From Flavobacterium psychrophilum (GTDB lineage Bacteria > Bacteroidota > Bacteroidia > Flavobacteriales > Flavobacteriaceae), in NCBI GenBank assembly GCA_022730285.1, contig DZCQ01000001.1, positions 49,163 through 113,162 on the forward strand: DNA of 64,000 bases, in the 5' to 3' direction. Positions within the stretch are counted from its first letter, which is position 1. Every line of letters starts with the position of its first letter. The notes under the pieces are model-generated. The model had not been told where the DNA came from and made no database searches. It was given only the letters and a program-made list of their open reading frames with translations. The position numbers and the translations under genes were made by a program. Of the stretch, positions 54,702-63,702 are shown piece after piece.

Positions 54702-55748
54702 ATGAAAAACCTTTCTTGGTTTAATAAGTTCGTCTTTTTTATTAATATAGTGCTTACTGTATTAACTTTTCTTGCTTATGTTTTGCCGTTTTTGGCACCA
54801 AAATGGTTTCCGTTTCTTTCGGCACTTACACTTATTTTGCCTTTATTTTTAATACTAAACTCTTTGTTTTTTATTTATTGGTTATTACAATTTAAAAAGC
54901 AAATAATTCTCTCTGGAATTATGCTATTAATTGGAATTACCTTTATTAATAAGTTCTATAAATTCCCAACGCCAGAAGGGACAATTTCCGATAAAGATTT
55001 TGTTGTAATGTCTTATAATGTACGATTACTAAATTTATTTAATTGGATTCCAGATAAAAATGTCCCACAATCTATTTCGAATTTTATAAAAGAAACCAAT
55101 TCCGATGTGCTTTGTATTCAAGAATATTCTGCAGGAACAAACATAGATTTAAAAATATATCCTTACAATACTATTTTTATAAAAGGAAATAAAATTAAAA
55201 CAGGACAAGCCATTTTTTCTAAATTTCCAATAGTAAACGAAGGAGAATTGCTATTTCCTAATTCTAACAACAATGCTATTTTTGCAGATATTAAAATTGG
55301 TAAAGACATAATTCGTTTTTATAACATTCATTTACAATCTATTAAAATATCGCCAGATGTAACCGAAATTAACGAAAATGTAGAAGAAATTAATCAGAAA
55401 AAATCGGAACTAATTTTTAAGCGTATAAGCAAAGCATTTACACAACAACAGCAACAAGCCTCCATAATTGTAGCCCATAAAAACGAATGCAAATATCCAA
55501 CCGTTTTGTGTGGAGATATGAATAATAGTGCCTTTTCGTATGTTTATAGAAATATAAAAGGAAATATGCAAGATTGCTTTGAAAAAGAAGGCTCTCATTT
55601 TGGGCAAACCTATACTTTTAAATATTATCCAGCAAGAATAGATTATATTTTTGCAGATAAAAGTTTTTCAGTTAAAAGTTTTAAAAATTTTCCAGAAATC
55701 ATACTCTCAGATCATTTGCCAATTATGGCAAGATTGTCTTTAGAATAG
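54702..55748 (+). CDS. membrane-anchored endonuclease/exonuclease/phosphatase family protein
   Basis: A 348-aa protein with three N-terminal membrane helices (about 8-90) and a catalytic EEP domain (about 100-348). Catalytic segments: VMSYNVRLLN, DVLCIQEYS (metal-binding Glu), NIHLQS, CGDMNNSAFSYVY, RIDYIFAD and the terminal SDHLPIMARL with the Asp-His pair. Family members hydrolyse phosphodiester bonds in nucleic acids, lipids or phosphoinositides; the substrate is unknown and the location is the inner membrane facing the periplasm, or cytosol, depending on topology. Confidence 0.88.
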   Translation: MKNLSWFNKFVFFINIVLTVLTFLAYVLPFLAPKWFPFLSALTLILPLFLILNSLFFIYWLLQFKKQIILSGIMLLIGITFINKFYKFPTPEGTISDKDFVVMSYNVRLLNLFNWIPDKNVPQSISNFIKETNSDVLCIQEYSAGTNIDLKIYPYNTIFIKGNKIKTGQAIFSKFPIVNEGELLFPNSNNNAIFADIKIGKDIIRFYNIHLQSIKISPDVTEINENVEEINQKKSELIFKRISKAFTQQQQQASIIVAHKNECKYPTVLCGDMNNSAFSYVYRNIKGNMQDCFEKEGSHFGQTYTFKYYPARIDYIFADKSFSVKSFKNFPEIILSDHLPIMARLSLE

Positions 55749-55857
55749 TACTTTAAGTAGTACAAACAATATAATTTCGTATTTTAAACAATACAAGATT
55801 AACGTAAAATATTTATTTTAACCCTTTTGCCTTTACGACTTTAAAATTTTCGACAAC

Positions 55858-56991
55858 TTAATAACTTACATATTCTGTTATTTCTAATCCGTAACCTATC
55901 ATTCCAACTCGTTTTCCTTGTTGCGTATTGCTTACCAAACGTATTTTAGAAATATCTATATCGTGTAATATTTGAGCTCCAATACCAAAATCTTTACTGT
56001 CTATTACAATTTTTGGAGCTTTTAATTCTCCTTTAATTTGCAATTCTTTTAGCTCCGTAATTCTGTTTAGCAAGCTAATAGTTTGCATATCTTGGTTAAT
56101 AAAAATCACGGCACCTTTTCCTTGTTCATTTATAATTTTGAACATACCATCTAGTTGCTTGTCCGCATTATGTGTTAAAGTTCCTAGTAAATCATTATTA
56201 ACCTGAGAGGAATTTATTCTGGTTAAAATAGATTCTCCAAGATTCCAATTTCCCTTTGTAAGTGCTATATGAATTTGTTTATTTGTAGTTTGTTCATATG
56301 CTCTAATTCGGAATTGTCCAAATCTAGTTTGTATTTCAAAATCTTCTTTTTTCACAATCAAGCTGTCGTGCAGCATTCTGTAAGCGACTAAATCTTCGAT
56401 AGAAACTAATTTTAAATTAAACTTTTTAGCCACTTCTACCAGTTGAGGTAATCTCGCCATTGTGCCATCTTCGTTCATAATCTCTACAATAACACCAGCA
56501 GATTTGAAGCCTGCTAATCTTGCAAAGTCGATAGCTGCCTCTGTATGTCCTGTTCGCCTTAGCACACCACCTTGTTTTGCTACTAATGGAAATATATGCC
56601 CTGGTCTAGCCAATTCATGTGGTTTTGTATCAGAATTTACTAACGCCAAGATAGTTTTAGCTCTATCAGATGCCGAAATTCCGGTGGTTACACCATTTCC
56701 TTTTAAATCTACCGAAACAGTAAAGGCAGTTTCCATGTGGTCTGTATTGTTTGTAACCATTGGTCTTAATTCTAGCTCTTTGCATCTACTTTCGGTAAGC
56801 GGGGCACAAATTAGACCACGGCCATGTGTAGCCATAAAGTTAATCATTTCTGGGGTTACTTTTTCGGCTGCTGCCAGAAAATCACCTTCATTTTCTCTAT
56901 CTTCGTCATCAACAACAATTATAATTTTTCCTTGACGGATGTCTTCTATTGCTTCCTCAATGGTGTTTAGTTTAATTTTCGCTGTTGTCAT
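55858..56991 (-). CDS. ribB: 3,4-dihydroxy-2-butanone 4-phosphate synthase fused to a degenerate GTP cyclohydrolase II domain
   Basis: A 377-aa protein. Residues 1-205 form a complete DHBP synthase for riboflavin synthesis from ribulose 5-phosphate: [10 protein letters not shown] and [17 protein letters not shown] with the catalytic residues. Residues about 210-377 align with GTP cyclohydrolase II but its zinc-binding Cys cluster, HSEC-like segment and EGRGIGL motif are absent (see findings). I start it at ATG 56991 ([14 protein letters not shown]); an upstream ATG at 57036 would lie deeper in the preceding gene. It still overlaps the LptF/G gene end by 20 bp. Confidence 0.9.
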   Translation of the reverse strand: MTTAKIKLNTIEEAIEDIRQGKIIIVVDDEDRENEGDFLAAAEKVTPEMINFMATHGRGLICAPLTESRCKELELRPMVTNNTDHMETAFTVSVDLKGNGVTTGISASDRAKTILALVNSDTKPHELARPGHIFPLVAKQGGVLRRTGHTEAAIDFARLAGFKSAGVIVEIMNEDGTMARLPQLVEVAKKFNLKLVSIEDLVAYRMLHDSLIVKKEDFEIQTRFGQFRIRAYEQTTNKQIHIALTKGNWNLGESILTRINSSQVNNDLLGTLTHNADKQLDGMFKIINEQGKGAVIFINQDMQTISLLNRITELKELQIKGELKAPKIVIDSKDFGIGAQILHDIDISKIRLVSNTQQGKRVGMIGYGLEITEYVSY

Positions 56992-58429
56992 CTTTATTTT
57001 TTTTGTTGCGTTGTGTGTATTGGTATAATTTAACAAAAGGTTCGGTTATAAAATCGAAATTTACATTTCCTCCATCTGTTATTGCTTTTCTAGTTAGAAA
57101 TATTGCTAACGGAACGAGTAAGAAAAATGAAATCCAGGAACCTATAAATGGGGTAGTTGCTGATTCTTGTGCGAGTTTTTTTCCAAAAGTGTTTAAAAAA
57201 TGAAAAGTAATAAATATTGTCATGGCAAATACAATGGGTAATCCTAATCCGCCTTTTCTGATAATTGCTCCAAGTGGTGCACCTATAAAAAACATTAGGA
57301 TACAAGCAAATGCAATTACAAACTTTTCGTGAATAGAAATCCAAAAAACGCTTATTTGGTTGCGTTTAAACCCAAGACTCATATTGTTTATTTCAAAATT
57401 TTGTTTAGAACTCAAAGCATCACTCGATGCGATTTCTAAAATTTTTGCTTTTTCGGTATTGTTTAAAAAACTAGTTAATTCTGGAGTTTTTGCCTTTTTG
57501 GGAACAAGAGAATCTGCTTGCAAATTATAATTAATTCCTATTCGTTGATACATATTGTCCGCCACCGATACGATCTCTTTTTTGTAACCTGTACTTAAAG
57601 AATCGACTGTGTAAATAAGTTCTTTTAAGTTTAGCATAAATTCTTCTTTACCAACATTCTGTGCGTTTGGGTCAATAGGATTTAGCTTTTTTAAATCTAT
57701 ATTCAGGTTATATTGTTTAAAATGTGCTTTGGCAAAAGGTACTTTTGGTCTTTCTAAATAATTTCTAGGAATTACATCTTCATAATAATAACCATCTAGC
57801 AATACTAATTGCAGCACATTGGAATCTTTACTACTTATTAAATGTCCTTTTTTAGATTTTATAACCGTTTTAACACCATCTCCAAGATTAGATTTTTTGT
57901 GCATGGTTACATCTTCTAAATATTCGCCATTTTCTCCTGATTTTTTGTTTACTTTAATATTAATATTTCCAATGCTGCTAAATTGCCCTTCTGTAATTGC
58001 CATGGCAGGTTTTACTTGGGCAATATTTCTTCGGAAATTAGCAAACTTATAATCTGCATACGGAATTACATTGTTTGCAAATAGAAATGCTAAAAAACTA
58101 AGAAGTAGTATAAAAAGAGTAAGTGTTTTTAAAATTCGTTGAAAAGAAATTCCAGCAGATTTCATGGCAGCAAACTCATAGTTTTCTGCTAAATCGCCAA
58201 ACGTCATAATGGAAGATAGTAGCACAGAAAGGGGTAGTACTAATGGTACTAAACTTGGCATTTTAAATAATAAAAATTTAAGTATTAGGATAAAATCTAA
58301 ATCTTTTCCTGCTAGTTCCGATATAAATAGCCAAACCGTTTGTAAAATAAATATAAATATTAAAATTACAAACACCGAGATAAAGGAAGTGGCAAAGGTT
58401 TTTAAAAGATACTTGTCTAATATTTTCAT
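56972..58429 (-). CDS. LptF/LptG-family (YjgP/YjgQ) permease
   Basis: A 485-aa permease with two groups of three helices (about 10-130 and 355-455) and a large periplasmic beta-jellyroll domain between them (SSIGNINIKVNKKSGENGEYLEDV and so on). LptF and LptG, with LptB, extract LPS from the inner membrane and hand it to LptC/LptA. In this phylum the two permeases are hard to tell apart from sequence, so I do not pick one. It starts 2 bp after lolA and ends 20 bp inside ribB. Confidence 0.9.
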   Translation of the reverse strand: MKILDKYLLKTFATSFISVFVILIFIFILQTVWLFISELAGKDLDFILILKFLLFKMPSLVPLVLPLSVLLSSIMTFGDLAENYEFAAMKSAGISFQRILKTLTLFILLLSFLAFLFANNVIPYADYKFANFRRNIAQVKPAMAITEGQFSSIGNINIKVNKKSGENGEYLEDVTMHKKSNLGDGVKTVIKSKKGHLISSKDSNVLQLVLLDGYYYEDVIPRNYLERPKVPFAKAHFKQYNLNIDLKKLNPIDPNAQNVGKEEFMLNLKELIYTVDSLSTGYKKEIVSVADNMYQRIGINYNLQADSLVPKKAKTPELTSFLNNTEKAKILEIASSDALSSKQNFEINNMSLGFKRNQISVFWISIHEKFVIAFACILMFFIGAPLGAIIRKGGLGLPIVFAMTIFITFHFLNTFGKKLAQESATTPFIGSWISFFLLVPLAIFLTRKAITDGGNVNFDFITEPFVKLYQYTQRNKKNKDDNSEN

Positions 58430-58431
58430 TA

Positions 58432-59082
58432 CTATTTGTCCAATTTATTGATGTAATAGTTTGGATAGTTTTTGCTTACAAACAAAAACTGGTTTTTAGG
58501 GAGTGTAATATTAGTTTTGTAAGAGGTGATTAGTAACGTTACTTTTGTGCCATTTTTCCCAATAGAAATAGTATTGTATATTTGATTTTTTTTTACATCA
58601 ATACCAACTAATATTTCCTTTCGTTCGTCTTTTGAGCTAATTGGAATTAGCTTTATATATTGAATTTTTGTTCCTTTAATGTTTTGCAAAATGTCCCAAG
58701 AATATTTAAAACCTTTGTTAAAAAAGCTTAGCATTTTATCAGGAGTGTCATTATCATCTTGTCCGATTCCTGTTTTTTCAATGGTTATCTCTTCATCTTC
58801 TTTGGATATGGTGTAGGTTTTTTTTCCATCACATATTTTGGTAACTTCCATAAAATTAAGCAAATATTCATTTCCTTGTAAGGTAATATTTCCTTTACTT
58901 TCTTGGTTTACTTTTTCTTTGCTATTTTGTAATGAATAGCTAAAATTTAGTTGAATGTTTTTATAAGCTTTTGCCTGTGCAGACACTTTGTCTAATAATG
59001 CTTTTGCTTTTAGGGCATTTTGGGAATAGTTTATATTACTATTTATGGCTATAAAAAGTATAATTATATGCTTTATTTTCAT
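58432..59082 (-). CDS. lolA: outer-membrane lipoprotein carrier protein LolA
   Basis: A 216-aa exported protein (signal about 1-20) with the half-barrel pattern of LolA: ALLDKVSAQAKAYKNIQLNFSYSL, the conserved KGNITLQGNEYLLNF and the KICDGKKTYTI segment. LolA receives lipoproteins from the LolCDE complex and carries them to the outer membrane. A LolD-like ATPase gene is at the other end of the window. Its start overlaps the ftsK stop by 4 bp (ATGA). Confidence 0.88.
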   Translation of the reverse strand: MKIKHIIILFIAINSNINYSQNALKAKALLDKVSAQAKAYKNIQLNFSYSLQNSKEKVNQESKGNITLQGNEYLLNFMEVTKICDGKKTYTISKEDEEITIEKTGIGQDDNDTPDKMLSFFNKGFKYSWDILQNIKGTKIQYIKLIPISSKDERKEILVGIDVKKNQIYNTISIGKNGTKVTLLITSYKTNITLPKNQFLFVSKNYPNYYINKLDK

Positions 59083-61544
59083 TTTTCTTCGTTTTTAAAA
59101 AATTGATCTAATTCAATAATGTCCGATATGTTTACTGCTCTAGCTTTGCTTCCTTCAAATGGACCTACAATTCCTGCGGCTTCTAGTTGATCTATCAATC
59201 TACCTGCCCTGTTGTAGCCTAATTTTAGTTTTCTTTGAATTAAGGAAGCGGAACCTTGCTGTGCATTTACAATTACCTCGGCTGCTTCTCTAAATAGGGT
59301 ATCTCGTTCGGATATATCTATATCAAGAGTAATGCCACTTTCTTCGCCAATAAATTCTGGAAGTAAATATGCCGTTGCATAGGCTTTTTGCGAACCAATA
59401 AATTCGGTTATTTTTTCTACTTCTGGTGTATCTACAAAGGCACATTGCACCCTTACTAAATCATTTCCGTTTGTATAAAGCATGTCTCCTCGACCTATTA
59501 ATTGATCTGCTCCACCAGTATCTAGAATGGTTCTGGAATCTATTTTTGAGGTTACTCTAAATGCAATTCTGGCAGGGAAATTTGCTTTAATCATACCTGT
59601 TATTACGTTTACAGACGGTCTTTGGGTTGCAATAATTAAGTGTATTCCAATTGCTCTTGCAAGTTGTGCGAGTCTTGCAATGGGTAGTTCCACTTCTTTT
59701 CCAGCAGTCATAATTAAATCTGCAAATTCATCTACCACTAGCACAATGTATGGTAAAAAGCGATGTCCTGCCTCGGGATTTAATTTTCTTTTTTTAAATT
59801 TTTCGTTATACTCTTTAATATTCCGAACCATTGCATCTTTTAATAGCGTATATCTATTATCCATTTCTACGCAAAGAGAGTTTAGTGTTGCAACTACTTT
59901 TGCATTATCTGTTATAATTGCTTCATCTGTATCTGGCAATTTGGCTAAATAATGTCTTTCTATTTTATTAAAAAGTGTTAATTCTACTTTTTTAGGATCT
60001 ACTAATACAAATTTTACTTCGGCAGGATGTTTTTTGTAAAGTAAAGATGTTAAAACGGCGTTTAATCCCACTGATTTTCCTTGCCCTGTTGCTCCTGCCA
60101 TTAGTAAGTGAGGCATTTTTGCTAAATCTACTACAAATGTTTCGTTAGAAATGGTTTTTCCAAGTGCAATTGGTAATTCCATTTCTGCTTCCTGAAATTT
60201 GGCTGCTCCAATTACAGATTTCATTGATACCATGCTTGGATTTTTGTTTGGAACTTCTATCCCAATTGTTCCTTTTCCTGGAATTGGTGCAATTATTCTT
60301 ATCCCCAATGCAGAAAGTGAGAGGGCAATATCGTCTTCTAGACTTTTTATTTTAGAAATCCGAATTCCTGCTTCGGGAACTATTTCGTAAAGTGTTACAC
60401 TTGGTCCAACAGTTGCTTTTATTTGTGCAATTTCTATCTTATAGTTTCTTAGAGTTTCTACAATTTTATTTTTGTTTTCTTCTAATTCTGATTGGTTAAT
60501 TGTAATTCCAGTGGAGGAATAGTCCTTTAATAGTTCTAATGATGGGAATTTAAAATTAGATAAATCTAAGGTTGGGTCAAACTCGCCAAAATCAGCAACT
60601 AGCTTGTTTGCAGTGGTTTCGTTTAAAATATCTTCTTCTTCTACTTGCTGAATTACCAATTCGTTTTCTGGTATATTTGGTTTTTCAATTATTTTTTCCT
60701 CGATGGTTGGTTCTAAAATTAAATCAGATGAATTAGCAATGGTTGGCTTTAAATTATCTTTATTAATTTCAAATTGCGAAACGGTTTTAAGTACCATTTC
60801 TTCCTCTTTTAAATCTTCTTCTAGATTATTAGTAACTATAAACGAACTTTTAGATGGTTGAATATCTTCTTCTTCAATTGCAAACTCTTCCAGATTGTAA
60901 GTTGCAATATCATTAGAATTGGCTGTTTTTAATTCATTTTTAAAATCTTGTGTGGTTTTGTTAAAGTAATCTTTAATCTTATTAGGCGAAATTTTTAACT
61001 TGAAAATTAGATAAATTGCTAGACCAAATACTATTACTAAAAGAGTACCTATTTTTCCTAAATAATCTTGCAAGATGATATTAAGTTCAAATCCTATTAC
61101 TCCACCTAATTCTGGTATAAGAGTAGCGAAAAAGCCAAAAAGAATGGAAACAAATATCATGACAAACATGTCCCAGAACCATGTTTTTCGGAGTTTGAAT
61201 ATGGATAAATCTACTACAAGATAAAAACCTGTTAATACTAATAGTCTAGCCCAAAAGAAAGAAGCGACACCAAAGCCTTTGTAAATAAATAAATCAGAAA
61301 AAAAAGCACCTATTTTTCCTGCCCAATTTTGCACTTCTGCACTTCTGTTTGAAAAATTAGTGAGTTCGCTTTGATCCGATTTTCCATTTACAAAATAAGA
61401 AACAAACGATACAAACAATGTAATTCCTACTAAAATAAGCAAAATACCCATTGCTAATTTAATTTGGCGTTGTGAACTCATACTGCTTATTACAGCTGCT
61501 TCGTTGGTTTTTTTTGGAGACTCTTTCTTGCTTGATTTTGCCAT
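59079..61544 (-). CDS. ftsK: DNA translocase FtsK
   Basis: An 821-aa protein with four N-terminal membrane helices (about 30-180), a charged linker (about 190-350), and a RecA-like motor. Walker A is ATGQGKSVGLN near residue 483, Walker B LVVDEFADLIM near 603, and the C-terminal gamma winged helix is LGYNRAGRLIDQLEAAGIVG (about 760-800), which reads KOPS-like chromosome signals. FtsK couples division to chromosome segregation and dimer resolution. The linker is short and Glu-rich rather than Pro/Gln-rich as in E. coli. It is 47 bp downstream of the diacylglycerol kinase gene. Confidence 0.96.
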   Translation of the reverse strand: MAKSSKKESPKKTNEAAVISSMSSQRQIKLAMGILLILVGITLFVSFVSYFVNGKSDQSELTNFSNRSAEVQNWAGKIGAFFSDLFIYKGFGVASFFWARLLVLTGFYLVVDLSIFKLRKTWFWDMFVMIFVSILFGFFATLIPELGGVIGFELNIILQDYLGKIGTLLVIVFGLAIYLIFKLKISPNKIKDYFNKTTQDFKNELKTANSNDIATYNLEEFAIEEEDIQPSKSSFIVTNNLEEDLKEEEMVLKTVSQFEINKDNLKPTIANSSDLILEPTIEEKIIEKPNIPENELVIQQVEEEDILNETTANKLVADFGEFDPTLDLSNFKFPSLELLKDYSSTGITINQSELEENKNKIVETLRNYKIEIAQIKATVGPSVTLYEIVPEAGIRISKIKSLEDDIALSLSALGIRIIAPIPGKGTIGIEVPNKNPSMVSMKSVIGAAKFQEAEMELPIALGKTISNETFVVDLAKMPHLLMAGATGQGKSVGLNAVLTSLLYKKHPAEVKFVLVDPKKVELTLFNKIERHYLAKLPDTDEAIITDNAKVVATLNSLCVEMDNRYTLLKDAMVRNIKEYNEKFKKRKLNPEAGHRFLPYIVLVVDEFADLIMTAGKEVELPIARLAQLARAIGIHLIIATQRPSVNVITGMIKANFPARIAFRVTSKIDSRTILDTGGADQLIGRGDMLYTNGNDLVRVQCAFVDTPEVEKITEFIGSQKAYATAYLLPEFIGEESGITLDIDISERDTLFREAAEVIVNAQQGSASLIQRKLKLGYNRAGRLIDQLEAAGIVGPFEGSKARAVNISDIIELDQFFKNEEK

Positions 61545-61591
61545 ATATTTTACTTAATTAATAAAATTTAATGTATTTTTTAGAAATTAAT

Positions 61592-61966
61592 TTAGATAAA
61601 ATGAGGTAGATAAATAATAAGTCCGATTGCAATTGCTGTCATAGCAGCAAAAAATACAGAGCCAGCTGCAATATCTTTAATAAAGCCTATTCGATGGTGA
61701 AATTCGGGGTGTATAAAGTCTGCTACTTTTTCTACCGCAGTATTTAACCCTTCAATAGCAAGAACAAGACCTGTAGCAAGTGTTTGAAACAGCCATTCTT
61801 CTTTAGAAATTTTAAAATAAAAACCTGCAACTATTAGTGCAATTGCAACGGAAAACTGCACCATTACGCTATGTTCTGTTGTTACTAATTTTAAAGCTCC
61901 TTTATAAGCGAAACCAACACTTTTAAATCGACCGGTAAAAAAAGTATTATCTTTTTGAAATTCCAT
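61592..61966 (-). CDS. diacylglycerol kinase family protein (DgkA/UndPK type)
   Basis: A 124-aa membrane protein with three helices. The catalytic segment EGLNTAVEKVADF (about 77-89) and KDIAAGSVFFAA (about 98-109) are intact. DgkA-type enzymes phosphorylate diacylglycerol or undecaprenol at the membrane, feeding lipid or cell-wall recycling. The sequence does not separate these substrates. It leads the minus-strand run dgk-ftsK-lolA-lptF/G-ribB. Confidence 0.9.
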   Translation of the reverse strand: MEFQKDNTFFTGRFKSVGFAYKGALKLVTTEHSVMVQFSVAIALIVAGFYFKISKEEWLFQTLATGLVLAIEGLNTAVEKVADFIHPEFHHRIGFIKDIAAGSVFFAAMTAIAIGLIIYLPHFI

Positions 61967-62120
61967 ATTTAATCTTCTTGTTTGTATTATAAAAACCTTT
62001 TTTCAAAATACTAAATGGGTTTTGCGAGGGTTTTTTTGAAACGTCAAAAGTAATTAAAATATCCCAAATATTCATTTTTTTAAGACAGAAATAACGCAAC
62101 ATATTTTGGTTTTTTGTATT

Positions 62121-62148
62121 AAAAAAAGCTCCTTTTTACAAGAGCTTT
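62121..62148 (-). terminator. Rho-independent terminator of the peroxiredoxin-thioredoxin-DUF6952 unit
   Basis: On the minus strand AAAGCTC pairs with GAGCTTT (62148-62142 and 62131-62125) across a 10-nt loop and runs into a T tract (62124-62121). It lies 27 bp beyond the DUF6952 stop codon. Confidence 0.8.
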
Positions 62149-62175
62149 CATTTTTTGGGATGTTTAAAAACATAA

Positions 62176-62433
62176 TTATTTGTCTATAGAGCCAAGCACT
62201 CTTTTCATAAAAGTATTTAAAGCCTCTTTTTTATCCATTCCTTCTTTAGTCATTTTTGCCACTTCTAGTGCTCCATACATATTCGAAATTAGTTCTCCAA
62301 TTACATCTAATTCTTCGTCTTTAAGGGAAGATATTTCGGTTATAGACTCTAATACTTCGATAGTTTCTATAAGATAATCGGTGTCGTTATCTTCTATAAA
62401 TTGTGTAAGATGTTTTATAACTGGTAATTTCAT
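62176..62433 (-). CDS. DUF6952 family small protein
   Basis: An 85-aa helical, acidic protein, MKLPVIKHLTQFIEDNDTDYL..., which I recognise as DUF6952, a flavobacterial family. It lies 15 bp downstream of the thioredoxin gene and is followed by a terminator, so it shares the redox transcript. It has no Cys, so is not itself a redox protein; it may be a partner or chaperone of the peroxiredoxin system, which is inference by position only. Confidence 0.83.
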   Translation of the reverse strand: MKLPVIKHLTQFIEDNDTDYLIETIEVLESITEISSLKDEELDVIGELISNMYGALEVAKMTKEGMDKKEALNTFMKRVLGSIDK

Positions 62434-62448
62434 TTTGATTGTTTTAAA

Positions 62449-62763
62449 TTATGCATTTACAATTTCTGTGACTAATTCTGCAAGAATTTCTGTTTTGTTT
62501 GTTTGGGTTTCATTTAGCAAAACTCCATTTGTAAAGGTAGCAAAAGTTGGCAAATTAGAAACATTTGCAAGTTTTCTGGATTCAGGAGAGTTTTCTGCAT
62601 CGATAATCACAAAAGCAATGGATTCGTTTTCTGTAGCCATTTTTTTAAATTTTGGCTTCATAATTCTACAATTTCCACACCATGAGGCAGAAAACTGCAC
62701 TACTACTTTTTGATTTGTTGCGATAATATGATGAAGGATATCTTCGTTTAGTTCTAAGAGCAT
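62449..62763 (-). CDS. thioredoxin family protein
   Basis: A 104-aa thioredoxin-fold protein with the redox motif WCGNC (Cys29, Cys32; the usual form is WCGPC) in VVQFSASWCGNCRIMKPKF, and the cis-Pro segment NVSNLPTFATF. The Gly-Asn dipeptide should shift its redox potential relative to WCGPC. I start it at ATG 62763 (MLLELNEDIL), because the alternative at 62781 adds residues encoded in the hairpin-bearing leader. It follows the peroxiredoxin gene and may be its reductant. Confidence 0.88.
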   Translation of the reverse strand: MLLELNEDILHHIIATNQKVVVQFSASWCGNCRIMKPKFKKMATENESIAFVIIDAENSPESRKLANVSNLPTFATFTNGVLLNETQTNKTEILAELVTEIVNA

Positions 62764-62783
62764 AATTGTTGTTTTAAACAAGA

Positions 62784-62808
62784 CATTTTTAAGTTTTGCT
62801 TAAAAATG
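62784..62808. other. hairpin in the leader of the thioredoxin gene
   Basis: CATTTTTAAG (62784-62793) pairs perfectly with CTTAAAAATG (62799-62808) over a 5-nt loop. A run of eight T follows on the plus strand (62811-62818), so it reads as a terminator only on that strand; on the minus strand it lies between the peroxiredoxin stop and the thioredoxin start without a good T tract. Confidence 0.5.
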
Positions 62809-62822
62809 CCTTTTTTTTAATA

Positions 62823-63458
62823 TTAATGAGTTTTTAAATATTCGGCAGTGCTTTTTCTATCTGCATGCATTGCATCTTGTCCTTTTTCCCAATTTGCAGG
62901 GCATACTTCTCCTTTTTCTTGTACGTGTGTATAAGCATCAATTAAGCGTAAATATTCGTGTATATTTCTACCAAGAGGCATGTCGTTTACACTTTCGTGG
63001 AATATTTTTCCAGTTTCATCTACAAGGAATGTAGCTCTGTATGTTACATTAGAACCTACTAAAAGTTCATCGTCTAATTCCTCGTCATATTCTAAATCTA
63101 TATCTAAAATTCCTAATGCAGAAGACAAGTTTCTAGTAGTATCTGCAATTATTGGATAGGTAACGCCTTCTATTCCTCCATTATCTTTAGCAGTATTTAG
63201 CCACGCAAAATGCACTTCGTTTGTGTCGCAAGATGCACCAATAACAATGGTTTTTCTTTTTTCAAATTCTGGTAAGGCTTCTTGAAAAGCATGTAATTCG
63301 GTAGGACATACAAAGGTGAAATCTTTTGGGTACCAGAATAATAATACTTTTTTTCCTTGGTTTACAGCTTCATTTAAAATGTTAATTCTTAAATTATCTC
63401 CCATTTCAGAGATAGCATCTACGCTAATGTTTGGGAATTGTTTTCCTACTAATGCCAT
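62823..63458 (-). CDS. typical 2-Cys peroxiredoxin (Prx1/AhpC type)
   Basis: A 211-aa peroxiredoxin reducing H2O2 and organic hydroperoxides. The peroxidatic Cys51 is in PKDFTFVCPTEL and the resolving Cys186 in GEVCPANWEKG, with the C-terminal helix present as in obligate dimers of the Prx1 class. It is first in a unit with thioredoxin and DUF6952, and is preceded by a putative promoter and an FNR-like palindrome. A catalase gene ends 255 bp upstream on the same strand. Confidence 0.94.
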   Translation of the reverse strand: MALVGKQFPNISVDAISEMGDNLRINILNEAVNQGKKVLLFWYPKDFTFVCPTELHAFQEALPEFEKRKTIVIGASCDTNEVHFAWLNTAKDNGGIEGVTYPIIADTTRNLSSALGILDIDLEYDEELDDELLVGSNVTYRATFLVDETGKIFHESVNDMPLGRNIHEYLRLIDAYTHVQEKGEVCPANWEKGQDAMHADRKSTAEYLKTH

Positions 63459-63486
63459 TGTGTTTTATTTAATGATTTATATAGTA

Positions 63487-63513
63487 CAAAAATAGTTATT
63501 ATCTTGGTTGCAA
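63487..63513 (-). promoter_or_regulatory. putative peroxiredoxin promoter
   Basis: On the minus strand TATTTTTG (63494-63487) fits the -7 element TAnnTTTG; TTG (63513-63511) is 16 bp upstream, close to the usual spacing. The start site would be near 63480, about 22 nt before the ATG. Confidence 0.5.
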
Positions 63514-63558
63514 TACTAATTTTAGGTTAATTTTTATTCAATTTTTTCGTTACAGATT

Positions 63559-63572
63559 TTGACTATAGTCAA
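63559..63572. promoter_or_regulatory. FNR/CRP-like palindrome TTGA-N6-TCAA
   Basis: TTGACTATAGTCAA is a perfect 14-bp palindrome, the half-site arrangement TTGA-N6-TCAA of the CRP/FNR regulator family. It lies in the 255-bp gap between catalase and peroxiredoxin, centred about 85 bp upstream of the putative peroxiredoxin start site. A chance match is possible in AT-rich DNA. Confidence 0.4.
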
Positions 63573-63672
63573 TTTTTTTCTACATTACAGTTACGTATAT
63601 TTGCATTGATTTTAAACTAAACTACTTATCCCAAATTAGTTTTTTAATTTTCACCTACATTTTTTGAGCAAT

Positions 63673-63702
63673 AAAAAAGCTGTTTATTTAAACAGCTTTT
63701 TT
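63673..63702. terminator. bidirectional terminator after catalase
   Basis: AAAAAAGCTGTTT (63673-63685) pairs perfectly with AAACAGCTTTTTT (63690-63702) over a 4-nt loop, with T tracts on both strands. It lies 11 bp beyond the catalase stop codon. Confidence 0.85.

Noticed and set aside
55748-55763. GTACT/AGTAC hairpin after the EEP-family gene as terminator
   Set aside because: Only a 5-bp stem with no T tract on either strand.
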